DNA of 14,092 bases, taken from Actinomycetota bacterium. GTDB taxonomy: Bacteria > Actinomycetota > Acidimicrobiia > Acidimicrobiales > Ilumatobacteraceae. The DNA lies in contig VERK01000028.1 of NCBI GenBank assembly GCA_018882725.1, positions 1 through 14,092 on the forward strand. Direction: 5' to 3'. A model generated the notes under the pieces. The model was not told the origin of the DNA. It worked only from the letters and a program-made list of their open reading frames with translations, and did not search any database. The translations under genes and the position numbers were made by a program. Positions 7,301 through 14,002 of the stretch are shown in pieces. How positions within the stretch are numbered: the stretch's first letter is position 1; every line of letters starts with the position of its first letter.

Positions 7301-7677
7301 CCCGCCACCACCGTGGCCGTCCGCGACGCCGACGTCCGCTGAGCGGAGATTCCGAGCAACCCGAGGAGCACCGTCGCCTGTTCGCGCCGGACTGTCACCG
7401 TGATCGAGCGGCCCGACACCACGACATCTCCTTGGAGGTCATGAGCGTCGAGATAGGTGCGGGCGGCCCGACGGGCCGCAATCGGATCGAGGGCGCGTAG
7501 ACCAGCGCGAATCAACGTGATCTCCTGCGCGCCCACGCGGGCTGCGTTCTCGGCGTGATCAGCGACCTGCACATGGGAAGCCACCAACCGACCGGCGTCG
7601 ATCGCGAGTCCGGTTGCTGCAGTCAACGTCAGGGTCAGACACACCACGAATCCCGACACGATTCCCCGATCTCTCAT
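7297..7677 (-). CDS. TadG-like Flp pilus assembly protein
   Basis: A 126-residue protein with a very short N terminus, MRDRG, then one transmembrane helix (about 6-26, ending GLAIDAGRL). A helical segment rich in Ala and Arg (ADHAENAARVGAQE) and a small beta-rich C-terminal region follow. The GLAIDAGR turn after the helix is typical of Tad/TadG-like (PF13400-type) proteins. It lacks the large C-terminal von Willebrand domain of proteobacterial TadG. The residue at +5 after the Gly is Phe rather than Glu, so processing by a prepilin peptidase is doubtful. Its ATG overlaps the preceding stop by one base (TGATG), and its own stop overlaps the next start. Likely a membrane component of the Tad apparatus. 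Confidence 0.75.
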   Translation of the reverse strand: MRDRGIVSGFVVCLTLTLTAATGLAIDAGRLVASHVQVADHAENAARVGAQEITLIRAGLRALDPIAARRAARTYLDAHDLQGDVVVSGRSITVTVRREQATVLLGLLGISAQRTSASRTATVVAG

Positions 7678-8090
7678 CAGTCGCCGCCCCGATACGTATC
7701 GATCACTTCGGTGGACGACGCGCGAAGTTCGGGCATCGACACATCCAACAGACCGAGATCACGATCGTCAGGGCGACACGTGACCGCCACCGTGACATAA
7801 CGACGAGATGCGTCGAGCGATGTCTCGATGCCGGGAACCACGCAGGTGACGTTCCGATTGCGAAGATCGGTCAGCACCGCCTCCCGGGCCACTGCATCCA
7901 TCCGATTCCTCGACACCATCGACGCCGCCCGAGCACCCTGATCAGCGGCATGTCGAACATCGCTCATGGCTTCCGTCGCTCGGCCGCCGAACACGGCGAA
8001 CAGAGTGAAGATGACGAGCACCGGAGTGAGTAACACGATCTCCACAGCGACGCTGCCGTGATCCTGCACAACCGGACGGACGCCCTTCAT
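7677..8090 (-). CDS. TadE-like pseudopilin (second copy)
   Basis: A 137-residue protein with a class III prepilin-type N terminus: VVQDHG-SVAVE, with Gly12 before the presumed cleavage site and Glu17 at +5. One hydrophobic helix (about 16-36) follows. The C-terminal part contains two cysteines (CVV and TCRP, about 60 nt-codon positions apart in the mature domain) that could form a disulfide outside the membrane. TadE-like proteins are minor pilins that help assemble or anchor Flp pili. The start overlaps the previous TadE stop as ATGA. The sequence differs from the neighbouring TadE outside the N-terminal signature, so the pair is an old duplication or two subfamilies. Confidence 0.82.
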   Translation of the reverse strand: MKGVRPVVQDHGSVAVEIVLLTPVLVIFTLFAVFGGRATEAMSDVRHAADQGARAASMVSRNRMDAVAREAVLTDLRNRNVTCVVPGIETSLDASRRYVTVAVTCRPDDRDLGLLDVSMPELRASSTEVIDTYRGGD

Positions 8091-8479
8091 CGGGACACCT
8101 CGGGAACCACGACCTCACGAGGTTCGACGGCAGTACGACGGACCGTCGACCGCATGAACGGAACGATGTCGGGTACGTCCACTTCGACCGTCACGCGCAC
8201 CTCGCGAGCCGTCACTTCCACCGTGGGCACACCGACCACTGCACTGTTGACTTCGGCGACGAATTGTGTCGCCGAGTCGCGCGCTCGCTGTGCTGTCACG
8301 TCGGCACTCGAATTGGACGACGAGCCGACCGCGGCACCGCGCGCAGCCGCTGCCTCAGCGACATGGGACGAATAGAAGAACATGACCGTGTGAAAGGACG
8401 CCAACACGAGGAGCACGAGGGCGGGAACGAGGATCACCAACTCCACCGTCGATGATCCTCGATCCCTAGTCGTACGCAT
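8087..8479 (-). CDS. TadE-like pseudopilin (first copy)
   Basis: A 130-residue protein with a canonical prepilin-like leader, MRTTRDRG-SSTVE: cleavage is predicted after Gly8 and Glu13 is at +5. A hydrophobic helix (about 12-36) is followed by an Ala-rich helix (SSHVAEAAAARGAA) and a Val-rich beta region ending in an acidic/Val tail. The pattern is that of TadE family pseudopilins (PF07811-type), exported and processed by a TadV-like peptidase. It starts 7 nt after the flp stop and overlaps the next TadE by 4 nt. Confidence 0.85.
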   Translation of the reverse strand: MRTTRDRGSSTVELVILVPALVLLVLASFHTVMFFYSSHVAEAAAARGAAVGSSSNSSADVTAQRARDSATQFVAEVNSAVVGVPTVEVTAREVRVTVEVDVPDIVPFMRSTVRRTAVEPREVVVPEVSR

Positions 8480-8486
8480 CGAGGCC

Positions 8487-8681
8487 TCAGCCGAGATCCA
8501 GATCGTTGGCCTTGCTGGTCACCTTGTTGGTGACGATCACTCCAACCGAGATGGCGAGAGCAATGAGCGCCGCCGCCAGGACGACCGTGGTCGCACTCAC
8601 TTCTCCGCGGTCGCGGTCGGCCTCACGTGAAGCGGCCAAACGGATGGTGTAGTAGTCCCACATCTGACGGAACTGATTCAT
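8487..8681 (-). CDS. flp: Flp-like major pilin subunit
   Basis: A 64-residue protein with a 26-residue charged leader ending DRDRG, then a single hydrophobic helix (about 30-51, SATTVVLAAALIALAISVGV) and a short C terminus. Size, position before the tadE pair and layout fit the Flp pilin that polymerises into the Tad pilus. The usual G|xxxxEY signature is absent: after Gly26 the residues are E-V-S-A-T, so Glu is at +1 and Thr at +5. The predicted mature peptide is 38 residues. A Shine-Dalgarno (AGAAAGG) lies 9 nt upstream of the ATG, and a CA-rich leader with AAACC repeats precedes it. This is the only gene in the operon with a sizeable upstream gap, consistent with separately tuned high expression. 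Confidence 0.75.
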   Translation of the reverse strand: MNQFRQMWDYYTIRLAASREADRDRGEVSATTVVLAAALIALAISVGVIVTNKVTSKANDLDLG

Positions 8682-8690
8682 GATGGATTG

Positions 8691-8697
8691 CCTTTCT
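8691..8697 (-). promoter_or_regulatory. Ribosome binding site of flp (AGAAAGG)
   Basis: AGAAAGG on the minus strand lies 9 nt before the flp ATG and directly after the AAACC repeat tract. A change in repeat number would lengthen the leader without changing this spacing. Confidence 0.7.
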
Positions 8698-8728
8698 GGT
8701 TTGGTTTGGTTTGGTTTGTTTTGTTGTT
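8698..8728 (-). repeat. Tandem AAACC repeat in the flp leader
   Basis: Read on the minus strand, four exact AAACC units (8717-8698) are preceded by AAAAC and AACAAC (8728-8718). The tract contains no G and should be unstructured in RNA. Its base composition is unlike the rest of this GC-rich window. It lies between the tadC stop and the flp ribosome binding site. Confidence 0.9.
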
Positions 8729-8734
8729 CACGAA

Positions 8735-8748
8735 GGTTCGTCAGAACC
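8735..8748 (-). promoter_or_regulatory. Small hairpin at the tadC stop codon
   Basis: On the minus strand GGTTC-TGAC-GAACC forms a 5-bp stem with a 4-nt loop holding the tadC TGA. An overlapping alternative dyad, ACGAAGGTTCGT, spans 8730-8741. No T-run follows, so a processing or stability element is more likely than a terminator. The stem is short and may be incidental. Confidence 0.3.
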
Positions 8749-9580
8749 CTCGACTGATGAGGTGCATCGCGGGATAACCCAGCAGCACCAGAAATGAGAC
8801 GAACATCAGGACCATCGGGAGGCCCATCCGTTCGGTCGACGAATTGGCTGACGCTTCGATGTCGGCCATGTGCGACGCGCGAAGAGACGCGGCCTTGGCG
8901 ACCAGCGACGCCGTCATCCGGGCTCCCTGCTCGCCGCCCAACTTCACGCTTGCCGCGAGCTCCGGAAGTTCGCGCAGACCCACGTCGCGACCGCGTTCGG
9001 CCAGGACATCCCAGGGTGAGCGGCGCGTCGAATGAGCCACCCGCAACGCATCACTCACCAAATCGAACGTGGGACCACCTCCCACCCGAGCGGCTGCACT
9101 CAACGCCGTTTCGATCCCGGCACCACCGGCCAGCATGATCGCCACCAAGTCGAGATAACCCGACAGCGAGCTGCGCATCTCTCGACGCAGTCGGCGTGCC
9201 TTCTTCGACAAAGTGAGACTCGGAAGCCACAACCCCAGCGCCGCGCCGGCGACCACGGAAATGACGAGTAGAGCCGGAGGGATCGTGACTCCACCCATGC
9301 TCATCACGAATCCGCTCACCACCGGGAGAACAGCGAACGACGCACCACAAACCAGACGCTCGAACACCTGTCGTTCGGGGGTCGTGCCGGTCACGATGAG
9401 GTCGGCCGGGGCGGACGGAAAGACGTCGACCAGAGCCGTCACGAGGGACCTGGTCTCGACTCGATCGCCGAATCGCGGCGAATAGCGATCGAGGGCGAGG
9501 TTCAGGCGCGGTCCGCGTACGCCGTTCAGCACCACGAGCGCACCCACACCGGTGATCGTCCCCAACACGAAGGAGATCAC
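8741..9580 (-). CDS. tadC: TadC-like inner membrane platform protein
   Basis: A 279-residue type II secretion F-domain (T2SSF) protein. It has an N-terminal helix (about 2-20), a hydrophobic region (about 80-123), a cytoplasmic T2SSF helical bundle (about 135-245, with SGYLDLVAIMLAGGAGIETAL and SVKLGGEQGARM) and a C-terminal helix (about 252-275). With TadB it forms the membrane platform on which TadA drives Flp assembly. The start is GTG at 9580, overlapping the tadB stop as GTGA. This agrees with the coupling used throughout the operon. Order after tadB supports TadC rather than TadB. Confidence 0.87.
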   Translation of the reverse strand: MISFVLGTITGVGALVVLNGVRGPRLNLALDRYSPRFGDRVETRSLVTALVDVFPSAPADLIVTGTTPERQVFERLVCGASFAVLPVVSGFVMSMGGVTIPPALLVISVVAGAALGLWLPSLTLSKKARRLRREMRSSLSGYLDLVAIMLAGGAGIETALSAAARVGGGPTFDLVSDALRVAHSTRRSPWDVLAERGRDVGLRELPELAASVKLGGEQGARMTASLVAKAASLRASHMADIEASANSSTERMGLPMVLMFVSFLVLLGYPAMHLISRGF

Positions 9581-10281
9581 GGTCGAGCTCCTTCGGAACG
9601 AACGAATCGTGGCGCAACATCGATTCGCGACAGCTTCTGCATGCCGACCAACGAGACACCGAAGAGACCAGCGACGAGAGACATGACCACCGCCCCCTCC
9701 GGGGATCCGTACGGGCTCAGGTACGAGCGATTGAAGACGAACAACATGGCCACGAAGAGAACGATCACGACCGAGATGATGCGAACCGCACTGCGAGTGC
9801 GCGCCCGCGACACCCAGATACGCCGCTGCATCGCCACGTCGTCACGACAGCTGCTGGCCAACTGATCGAGCAAGGCGCCCATGTCGCGAACTTGTTGTTC
9901 GGCCGCCACGATGAGGGCGGCCGTGACGAAGTCGCAGGTGGGGTGATCGACTTCGTCGGCGAACTGACGGGCCGCCGACGGTAACGAGGCGAACGACAGC
10001 CGAGATGCGAACCGAGTGACGGCATCGCGAATCACGTCAGGCGCGGTTTCGGCGGTCACGACCAAGGCCTGTTCGAGACCCCGTGCGCCCGCCAATGTGT
10101 CGCGCAGTTGTTCGATCCAGACGGCCAGACCTTCGCTGAGCGCTGCCTCGTCCCGACGTGGACGACGCGACTTCTGAGACGTCGAGACCGCGGCCGGTCG
10201 CAGATTGCGCAACCCCGCGATGAGAGTGAGGAGGCCGACTCCGGAACCCACACCGGCCACCACTGCGACCCCGATGCTCAT
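9577..10281 (-). CDS. tadB: TadB-like inner membrane platform protein
   Basis: A 234-residue T2SSF protein. It has an N-terminal helix (about 2-24), a basic linker, a cytoplasmic T2SSF domain (about 48-165, with LRDTLAGARGLEQAL and ALIVAAEQQVRDMGALLDQLA), and two C-terminal helices (about 168-187 and 199-220). It is shorter at the N terminus than proteobacterial TadB, as in other actinobacterial loci. A GTG two codons upstream (10287) is also possible. I prefer the ATG at 10281 because it makes the same ATGA overlap with tadA seen elsewhere in the operon. Confidence 0.87.
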   Translation of the reverse strand: MSIGVAVVAGVGSGVGLLTLIAGLRNLRPAAVSTSQKSRRPRRDEAALSEGLAVWIEQLRDTLAGARGLEQALVVTAETAPDVIRDAVTRFASRLSFASLPSAARQFADEVDHPTCDFVTAALIVAAEQQVRDMGALLDQLASSCRDDVAMQRRIWVSRARTRSAVRIISVVIVLFVAMLFVFNRSYLSPYGSPEGAVVMSLVAGLFGVSLVGMQKLSRIDVAPRFVRSEGARP

Positions 10282-11549
10282 GACCACACCGCCGATGACG
10301 AGTAGCCATGGTGCTCCAGCACCTCACGGAGGTCTCCGGACATGGGAAAGGCTGATGTCGCCGGCCCATCGTCGACGGAACGGAAGATCTCGTTCGACAC
10401 GATGCGGGGGCCATCTGCATCGACCACTTCGCGAATACTCGTGATGCGCCGACGTCCATCCACGATCTCGATGTGCACGACGACGTGCACCGCATTGGCG
10501 ATCACCAGGTTCACCACGTCGACCGGCAATCCGGTGTTGGCCATCGACACGTAGGCGGCCAACTTGGCGAAGACCGCTCGGGTGGAGTCGGCGTGCAAGG
10601 TACACATCGAGCCGTTGTTTCCCTGACTCATGGCCAACAGCATTGGGAATGCCTCGGCACCGCGAACTTCACCCACGATCACGCGGTCTGGGTCCATGCG
10701 GAGAGCCATCCGCGTGAGATCGGCGAGCGTGATCTCACCGTGGCCCTCGATGTTGGCCGGCCGCGATTGAAGGATGTCGTGGTCGGGATGTAGATCTCCG
10801 AAGCGGTCGAGGCCGAGTTCGTACGCATCTTCGATGGTGACGATGCGTTCCTGAACCGGGATCTCGTTCATCAGCGCGCGCAGGAGAGTGGTCTTGCCCG
10901 AGCCGGTACCGCCGGCGATCACGATGTTGCGTCGCGCCCGTACTGCCGCACCGAAGAAATCGACGAGTTCGCTCGTGAGCAATCCCGTGGATTGCAACTG
11001 CGACAGCGATGACAAGTGAAACTGATGCTTGCGGATGACGAGCGACGGTGTCGTCGACACGTCCATCACCGCGAACAGCCGACTGCCGTCCTCGAGGCAG
11101 AGGTTGCATTCGACAGTGGACGCGTCGAAACGGCGCTCCCCCTTCGACGAACGGGATGCGGCGTTCCGGACCAGGTCGACGAGCTCGTCGGGTGACGTAA
11201 CGACCGGATCGAGTTCGCGCCGCGAACCGTCACGAAGTTTCACCCAGACCGAACTCGCACCACGGACGTGGATGTCGGTGATCTCGGGGTCGTCGAGGAG
11301 CTTCTGCAGCGGTCCCAGCCCCAACAGGTGGTCGAGCACTTCCTTGGTCAGCCGATCCTCATCGGCCACTGTGAGAAGGGGTTGACCACCGAGAAGTCGG
11401 CGGGAAGCCTCCGAGTCGAAGAAGCGCGCCAGCACCGTTCTGATCTCCGACTCGGCACTCGTCGCATCCACCGCGGGATCGCGTCGAAGTTCGACGAGCC
11501 GCTCTCCGGCCAACCGCCGTAGCTGTGTCGCAAGATCGTCACTGCTCAC
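10278..11549 (-). CDS. tadA: TadA/CpaF-type pilus assembly ATPase
   Basis: A 423-residue secretion ATPase that powers Flp pilus assembly at the cytoplasmic face of the membrane. An N-terminal helical domain is followed by the CpaF-type core (LLDDPEITDIHV) and Walker A GGTGSGKT (residues 213-220). Next come an Asp box (RIVTIEDAYELGL), Walker B RVIVGEVRGAEA (about 289-300) and a His box (SMCTLHADS, His319). All expected catalytic elements are present. The frame is open further upstream to 11600, but that would overlap the previous gene by 50 nt. The GTG at 11549 lies 1 nt after the upstream stop, with GAGG 9 nt before it, and is the likely start. Confidence 0.95.
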   Translation of the reverse strand: MSSDDLATQLRRLAGERLVELRRDPAVDATSAESEIRTVLARFFDSEASRRLLGGQPLLTVADEDRLTKEVLDHLLGLGPLQKLLDDPEITDIHVRGASSVWVKLRDGSRRELDPVVTSPDELVDLVRNAASRSSKGERRFDASTVECNLCLEDGSRLFAVMDVSTTPSLVIRKHQFHLSSLSQLQSTGLLTSELVDFFGAAVRARRNIVIAGGTGSGKTTLLRALMNEIPVQERIVTIEDAYELGLDRFGDLHPDHDILQSRPANIEGHGEITLADLTRMALRMDPDRVIVGEVRGAEAFPMLLAMSQGNNGSMCTLHADSTRAVFAKLAAYVSMANTGLPVDVVNLVIANAVHVVVHIEIVDGRRRITSIREVVDADGPRIVSNEIFRSVDDGPATSAFPMSGDLREVLEHHGYSSSAVWS

Positions 11550-11550
11550 G

Positions 11551-12219
11551 TCAGACCGCCTCAGCCAGAGCGACGATCGGCTCGTCGGCCAACGACGCAA
11601 CCACTTTGCGGAGTTTCGAGCTGCTCTTCGGATTGTCGGGGAGCAGGTCGGCGATCACCGGCCACTCGATGGCCCGATCGACCTCCGAGGTTCCGTAGCG
11701 ACCTCCAGCGGCGAGGACCGACCACGCGCCCAGACTGCGTAGGTGATCGCCGCGGTGAACGACCGACACGATGTCTTCCAAGTCGGTGCGAGTGACCAGG
11801 AGACGACGATCGGCCGCGGCGACGAGTGCATTGGCTGGCGAGTCGGGGCGAACTCGACCGACGTCGATGATCACATCGGTGCCGACGAGAGATTCGATCT
11901 CCGCGGTGCGTGTTGCCAACACGGTGAGCGCAGCCATCACGGGTTCGGCCGCGGGCGGAGCGACCACCACACTCACCTGCGCCGAATACGTGCGCACCAC
12001 GGACGCTCGATCGAAGTCACCCGAGACATGGCTACGGAGAGCGGCGGCGAGTTCGACCAGTCCGGGGCGAACGTCCCAGTCGTGACGGGCCGCCAAGCGA
12101 CCACCGTCCGGATCGGCTTCGATCACGGTGACGGGTCGGGGCCACAAAGAAGCGATGTGCAATGACACGGTGGCCAGATCCATCAGACCTCCCGTGGTGG
12201 CGGTGACGAGCAGGGTCAT
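11551..12219 (-). CDS. CpaE/TadZ-like MinD-superfamily protein lacking a P-loop lysine
   Basis: A 222-residue protein in the position of CpaE/TadZ, which localises Tad machinery in other bacteria. The MinD/ParA fold is suggested by an initial beta strand (MTLLVTA), VIEADPDGGRLAARHDW with PGLVELAAAL soon after, and TDVIIDVGRV in the Walker B position. The deviant Walker A (KGGxGKT) is replaced by TATTGGLMDLATVS, without either lysine, so ATP hydrolysis is doubtful. A GTG at 12228 is an alternative start. The ATG at 12219 is preferred because AGGTGGG precedes it and it sits 1 nt after the upstream stop, the same spacing as the next junction. Family membership is likely; biochemical activity is unknown. 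Confidence 0.75.
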   Translation of the reverse strand: MTLLVTATTGGLMDLATVSLHIASLWPRPVTVIEADPDGGRLAARHDWDVRPGLVELAAALRSHVSGDFDRASVVRTYSAQVSVVVAPPAAEPVMAALTVLATRTAEIESLVGTDVIIDVGRVRPDSPANALVAAADRRLLVTRTDLEDIVSVVHRGDHLRSLGAWSVLAAGGRYGTSEVDRAIEWPVIADLLPDNPKSSSKLRKVVASLADEPIVALAEAV

Positions 12220-12220
12220 G

Positions 12221-12877
12221 TCAGCCACCCACCTTCACGAGGTGCATTTCATCGTGACCCACGAAAGATTCGATCGACGACAACGGCACACGCAGAGTGA
12301 CCGAACGTTCTTTCATCAGATCGTCGGGAGTCGAGACTCCCCACACCGATACATCGAACGGGAGGGCTGTGGTCGTGCTGATTCCCTCGACCGAGCGATC
12401 GATCACGACGACCGACACCACATCGCCGGGAAAAAGATCGACCGGCGCCTGATTCAGACCCACCACGATTCCGACCAATCCGTCACTGGCATCGAGCGGA
12501 GTCACATCGGTGAGCAACGACGACGACAGCGGTGTGCCGGACTGAACGTCGTTGGTCGTCCGCATACCGATCACGTCTGCGGCCAGTGACTCGGGAAGAA
12601 CAGCCAAGGACTCCGATGACGAAACAGCCACCGCGATCAGGTCTCGCTCGGATACCACGGCCCCGGCGGGAAGATCGCGGCTCGACACCAAGACCTTGCG
12701 GCCCGAATCGGACTCACCGCCAAGGGCCACGAAGATGGCAATCGATCCGACGATGACAGCGAGACCGATGGCCACCTCCGGCACCCGGATCCCGCGTCGA
12801 CGAATCGGCTCGGCCACCGCACGACCGAGTGACGCAACCCTCTGGTTGTTCGATACCGCTGTGAAGATGTTTCCCAT
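12221..12877 (-). CDS. CpaB/RcpC-like SAF-domain pilus assembly protein
   Basis: A 218-residue protein with a cytoplasmic basic N terminus (AEPIRRRGIRVPE), one transmembrane helix (about 33-54), and an extracytoplasmic SAF domain (about 61-122, KVLVSSRDLPAGAVVSERDL and GTPLSSSLL). An RcpC/CpaB-type region with GLNQAPVDLFPGDVV follows. CpaB/RcpC proteins are envelope components of Tad systems, and in a monoderm it probably contacts the cell wall. Upstream in-frame GTG (12916) and ATG (12913) codons exist. The ATG at 12877 is chosen because GAGGGGG lies 4 nt before it, while the earlier codons fall inside a dyad in the leader. It is the first gene of the tad operon. Confidence 0.83.
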   Translation of the reverse strand: MGNIFTAVSNNQRVASLGRAVAEPIRRRGIRVPEVAIGLAVIVGSIAIFVALGGESDSGRKVLVSSRDLPAGAVVSERDLIAVAVSSSESLAVLPESLAADVIGMRTTNDVQSGTPLSSSLLTDVTPLDASDGLVGIVVGLNQAPVDLFPGDVVSVVVIDRSVEGISTTTALPFDVSVWGVSTPDDLMKERSVTLRVPLSSIESFVGHDEMHLVKVGG

Positions 12878-12881
12878 GTCG

Positions 12882-12888
12882 CCCCCTC
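12882..12888 (-). promoter_or_regulatory. Ribosome binding site of the first tad gene (GAGGGGG)
   Basis: GAGGGGG on the minus strand ends 4 nt before the ATG at 12877. It decides the start over the in-frame GTG and ATG at 12916 and 12913, which have no such site. Confidence 0.7.
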
Positions 12889-12900
12889 GAAGCGATCGAA

Positions 12901-12916
12901 GTGATGTGGACATCAC
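12901..12916. promoter_or_regulatory. 16-bp dyad GTGATGTGGACATCAC upstream of the tad operon
   Basis: Perfect 7-bp arms flank a GG centre, 24-39 bp upstream of the first tad start codon in the divergent intergenic region. Size and symmetry fit a dimer-binding operator. The centre is too small for a good RNA loop. A TCGAAG-cga-TCGAAG direct repeat lies immediately beside it (12887-12901). Confidence 0.4.
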
Positions 12917-12936
12917 CGTGCTCGGGAGCGACTTGA

Positions 12937-12955
12937 CGTTCGATAGGCCGTTCGA
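12937..12955. promoter_or_regulatory. Direct repeat CGTTCGA x2 between tad and map
   Basis: CGTTCGA occurs at 12937-12943 and 12949-12955, start-to-start distance 12 bp, which puts the copies on nearly the same face of the helix. SARP-type regulators are known to bind short direct repeats with about 11-bp or 22-bp periodicity, so this is a candidate site. It also overlaps the expected upstream promoter region of map. No clear -10 for the tad operon was found. Confidence 0.3.
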
Positions 12956-12963
12956 CCCACCGG

Positions 12964-12969
12964 TAGCCT
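12964..12969 (+). promoter_or_regulatory. Putative -10 element (TAGCCT) for leaderless map
   Basis: TAGCCT fits TANNNT and ends 6 nt before the GTG start at 12976, placing the predicted transcription start on the start codon. No Shine-Dalgarno is present. A TTGACG at 12933-12938 is too far (25 bp) to be its -35. TTCGAT at 12939-12944 would give a 19-bp spacer. Confidence 0.5.
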
Positions 12970-12975
12970 GACCAC

Positions 12976-13956
12976 GTGTCCATCGACTCGCGCACTCCCC
13001 CGGCCCAGTTGCCGCAGTCGAACGACCCCTGTTGGTGCGGTTCGGGGCGTCGCTACAAGCGTTGCCACAAAGGGCAAGAGGGCCGAATCACACCCGGCGT
13101 GATCGCACCGATGCGATCTGTTCCGTCGCACATCGCTCGTCCACCGTATGCCGACACCGGCAAGGTCACGCGTTGGGACGAACCGCGCATCAAGTCGCCC
13201 GACGTGATCGCACGCATGCGAGTGGCGTGCGACATGGCCGCCGACATTCTCCGCCTAGCTGGTGAATTCGTCCGGCCCGGTATCACGACCAATGACATCG
13301 ATGTGTTCGTCCACGATCTCACGATCGAGCGCGGTGCCTATCCGAGCCCGCTCAACTACCACGGATACCCCAAGAGTGTGTGCACATCCGTCAACGAAGT
13401 GATCTGCCACGGGATCCCCGACTCCACGGTTCTGCACGACGGTGACATCATCAACCTCGACGTCACGTGTTACGTCGACGGAGTCCACGGCGACACCAAC
13501 GCCACGTTCTTCGTCGGCGAAGTCGACGACGAGAACCGTCGGCTCGTGCGCGTGACCGAAGAGTGCACCTGGAAAGGAATCGGCGCGGTCAAACCCGACC
13601 GTCCGCTCTCCGATATCGGCAAGGCGATCGAAGATCACGCCAACAAAAGCAAGCTCGGCGTGGTGCGCGCCTTCATCGGTCACGGTATTGGCGAGCAATT
13701 CCACACCGACGTTCAAGTGCTCCACTACTACGACGCCAGAAACAACATGATCATGAAGCCCGGCATGGTGTTCACCATCGAGCCGATGATCACCCTCGGT
13801 ACGTGGCAACACAAGATGTGGGACGACGACTGGACGGCAGTCACCGCCGACGGCAAGCGCACCGCCCAGTTCGAGCACACCGTGCTCGTGACCGATACGG
13901 GTGTCGATGTGCTCACGGCCGGCCCCAAAGCCGTATCGCCCCACGACCCTTCCTGA
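12976..13956 (+). CDS. map: Type I methionine aminopeptidase with N-terminal SEC-C zinc motif
   Basis: A 326-residue cytoplasmic enzyme that removes the initiator methionine from new proteins. The N terminus carries a SEC-C motif: Cys19, Cys21, Cys30 and His31 in a C-x-C-x8-C-H arrangement, expected to bind zinc and possibly the ribosome. A proline-containing linker leads to the pita-bread catalytic domain (about 72-315). All dinuclear metal ligands are present by alignment to E. coli Map: Asp162, Asp173, His236, Glu269 and Glu300; His145 matches the substrate-binding His79. The start is GTG, supported by a -10 placed for a leaderless transcript and by the SEC-C motif that directly follows. 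It is divergent from the tad operon and probably unrelated to it. Confidence 0.95.
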   Translation: MSIDSRTPPAQLPQSNDPCWCGSGRRYKRCHKGQEGRITPGVIAPMRSVPSHIARPPYADTGKVTRWDEPRIKSPDVIARMRVACDMAADILRLAGEFVRPGITTNDIDVFVHDLTIERGAYPSPLNYHGYPKSVCTSVNEVICHGIPDSTVLHDGDIINLDVTCYVDGVHGDTNATFFVGEVDDENRRLVRVTEECTWKGIGAVKPDRPLSDIGKAIEDHANKSKLGVVRAFIGHGIGEQFHTDVQVLHYYDARNNMIMKPGMVFTIEPMITLGTWQHKMWDDDWTAVTADGKRTAQFEHTVLVTDTGVDVLTAGPKAVSPHDPS

Positions 13957-13988
13957 CCGGCGAGTCGTCGCCGACCCCACCCGGCCCG

Positions 13989-13994
13989 TAGCGT
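13989..13994 (+). promoter_or_regulatory. Putative -10 element (TAGCGT) for coaA
   Basis: TAGCGT fits TANNNT and ends 8 nt before the GTG at 14003, giving a leaderless or nearly leaderless transcript. No Shine-Dalgarno and no clear -35 are seen. Confidence 0.4.
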
Positions 13995-14002
13995 GACCGT
14001 CC

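Noticed and set aside
11550..11600. Upstream extension of tadA to 11600
   Set aside because: It would overlap the CpaE-like gene by about 50 nt. The GTG at 11549 has a GAGG upstream and fits the operon's spacing.
12878..12916. Upstream starts (GTG 12916, ATG 12913) for the CpaB-like gene
   Set aside because: They have no ribosome binding site and fall inside the 16-bp dyad. The ATG at 12877 has GAGGGGG directly before it.
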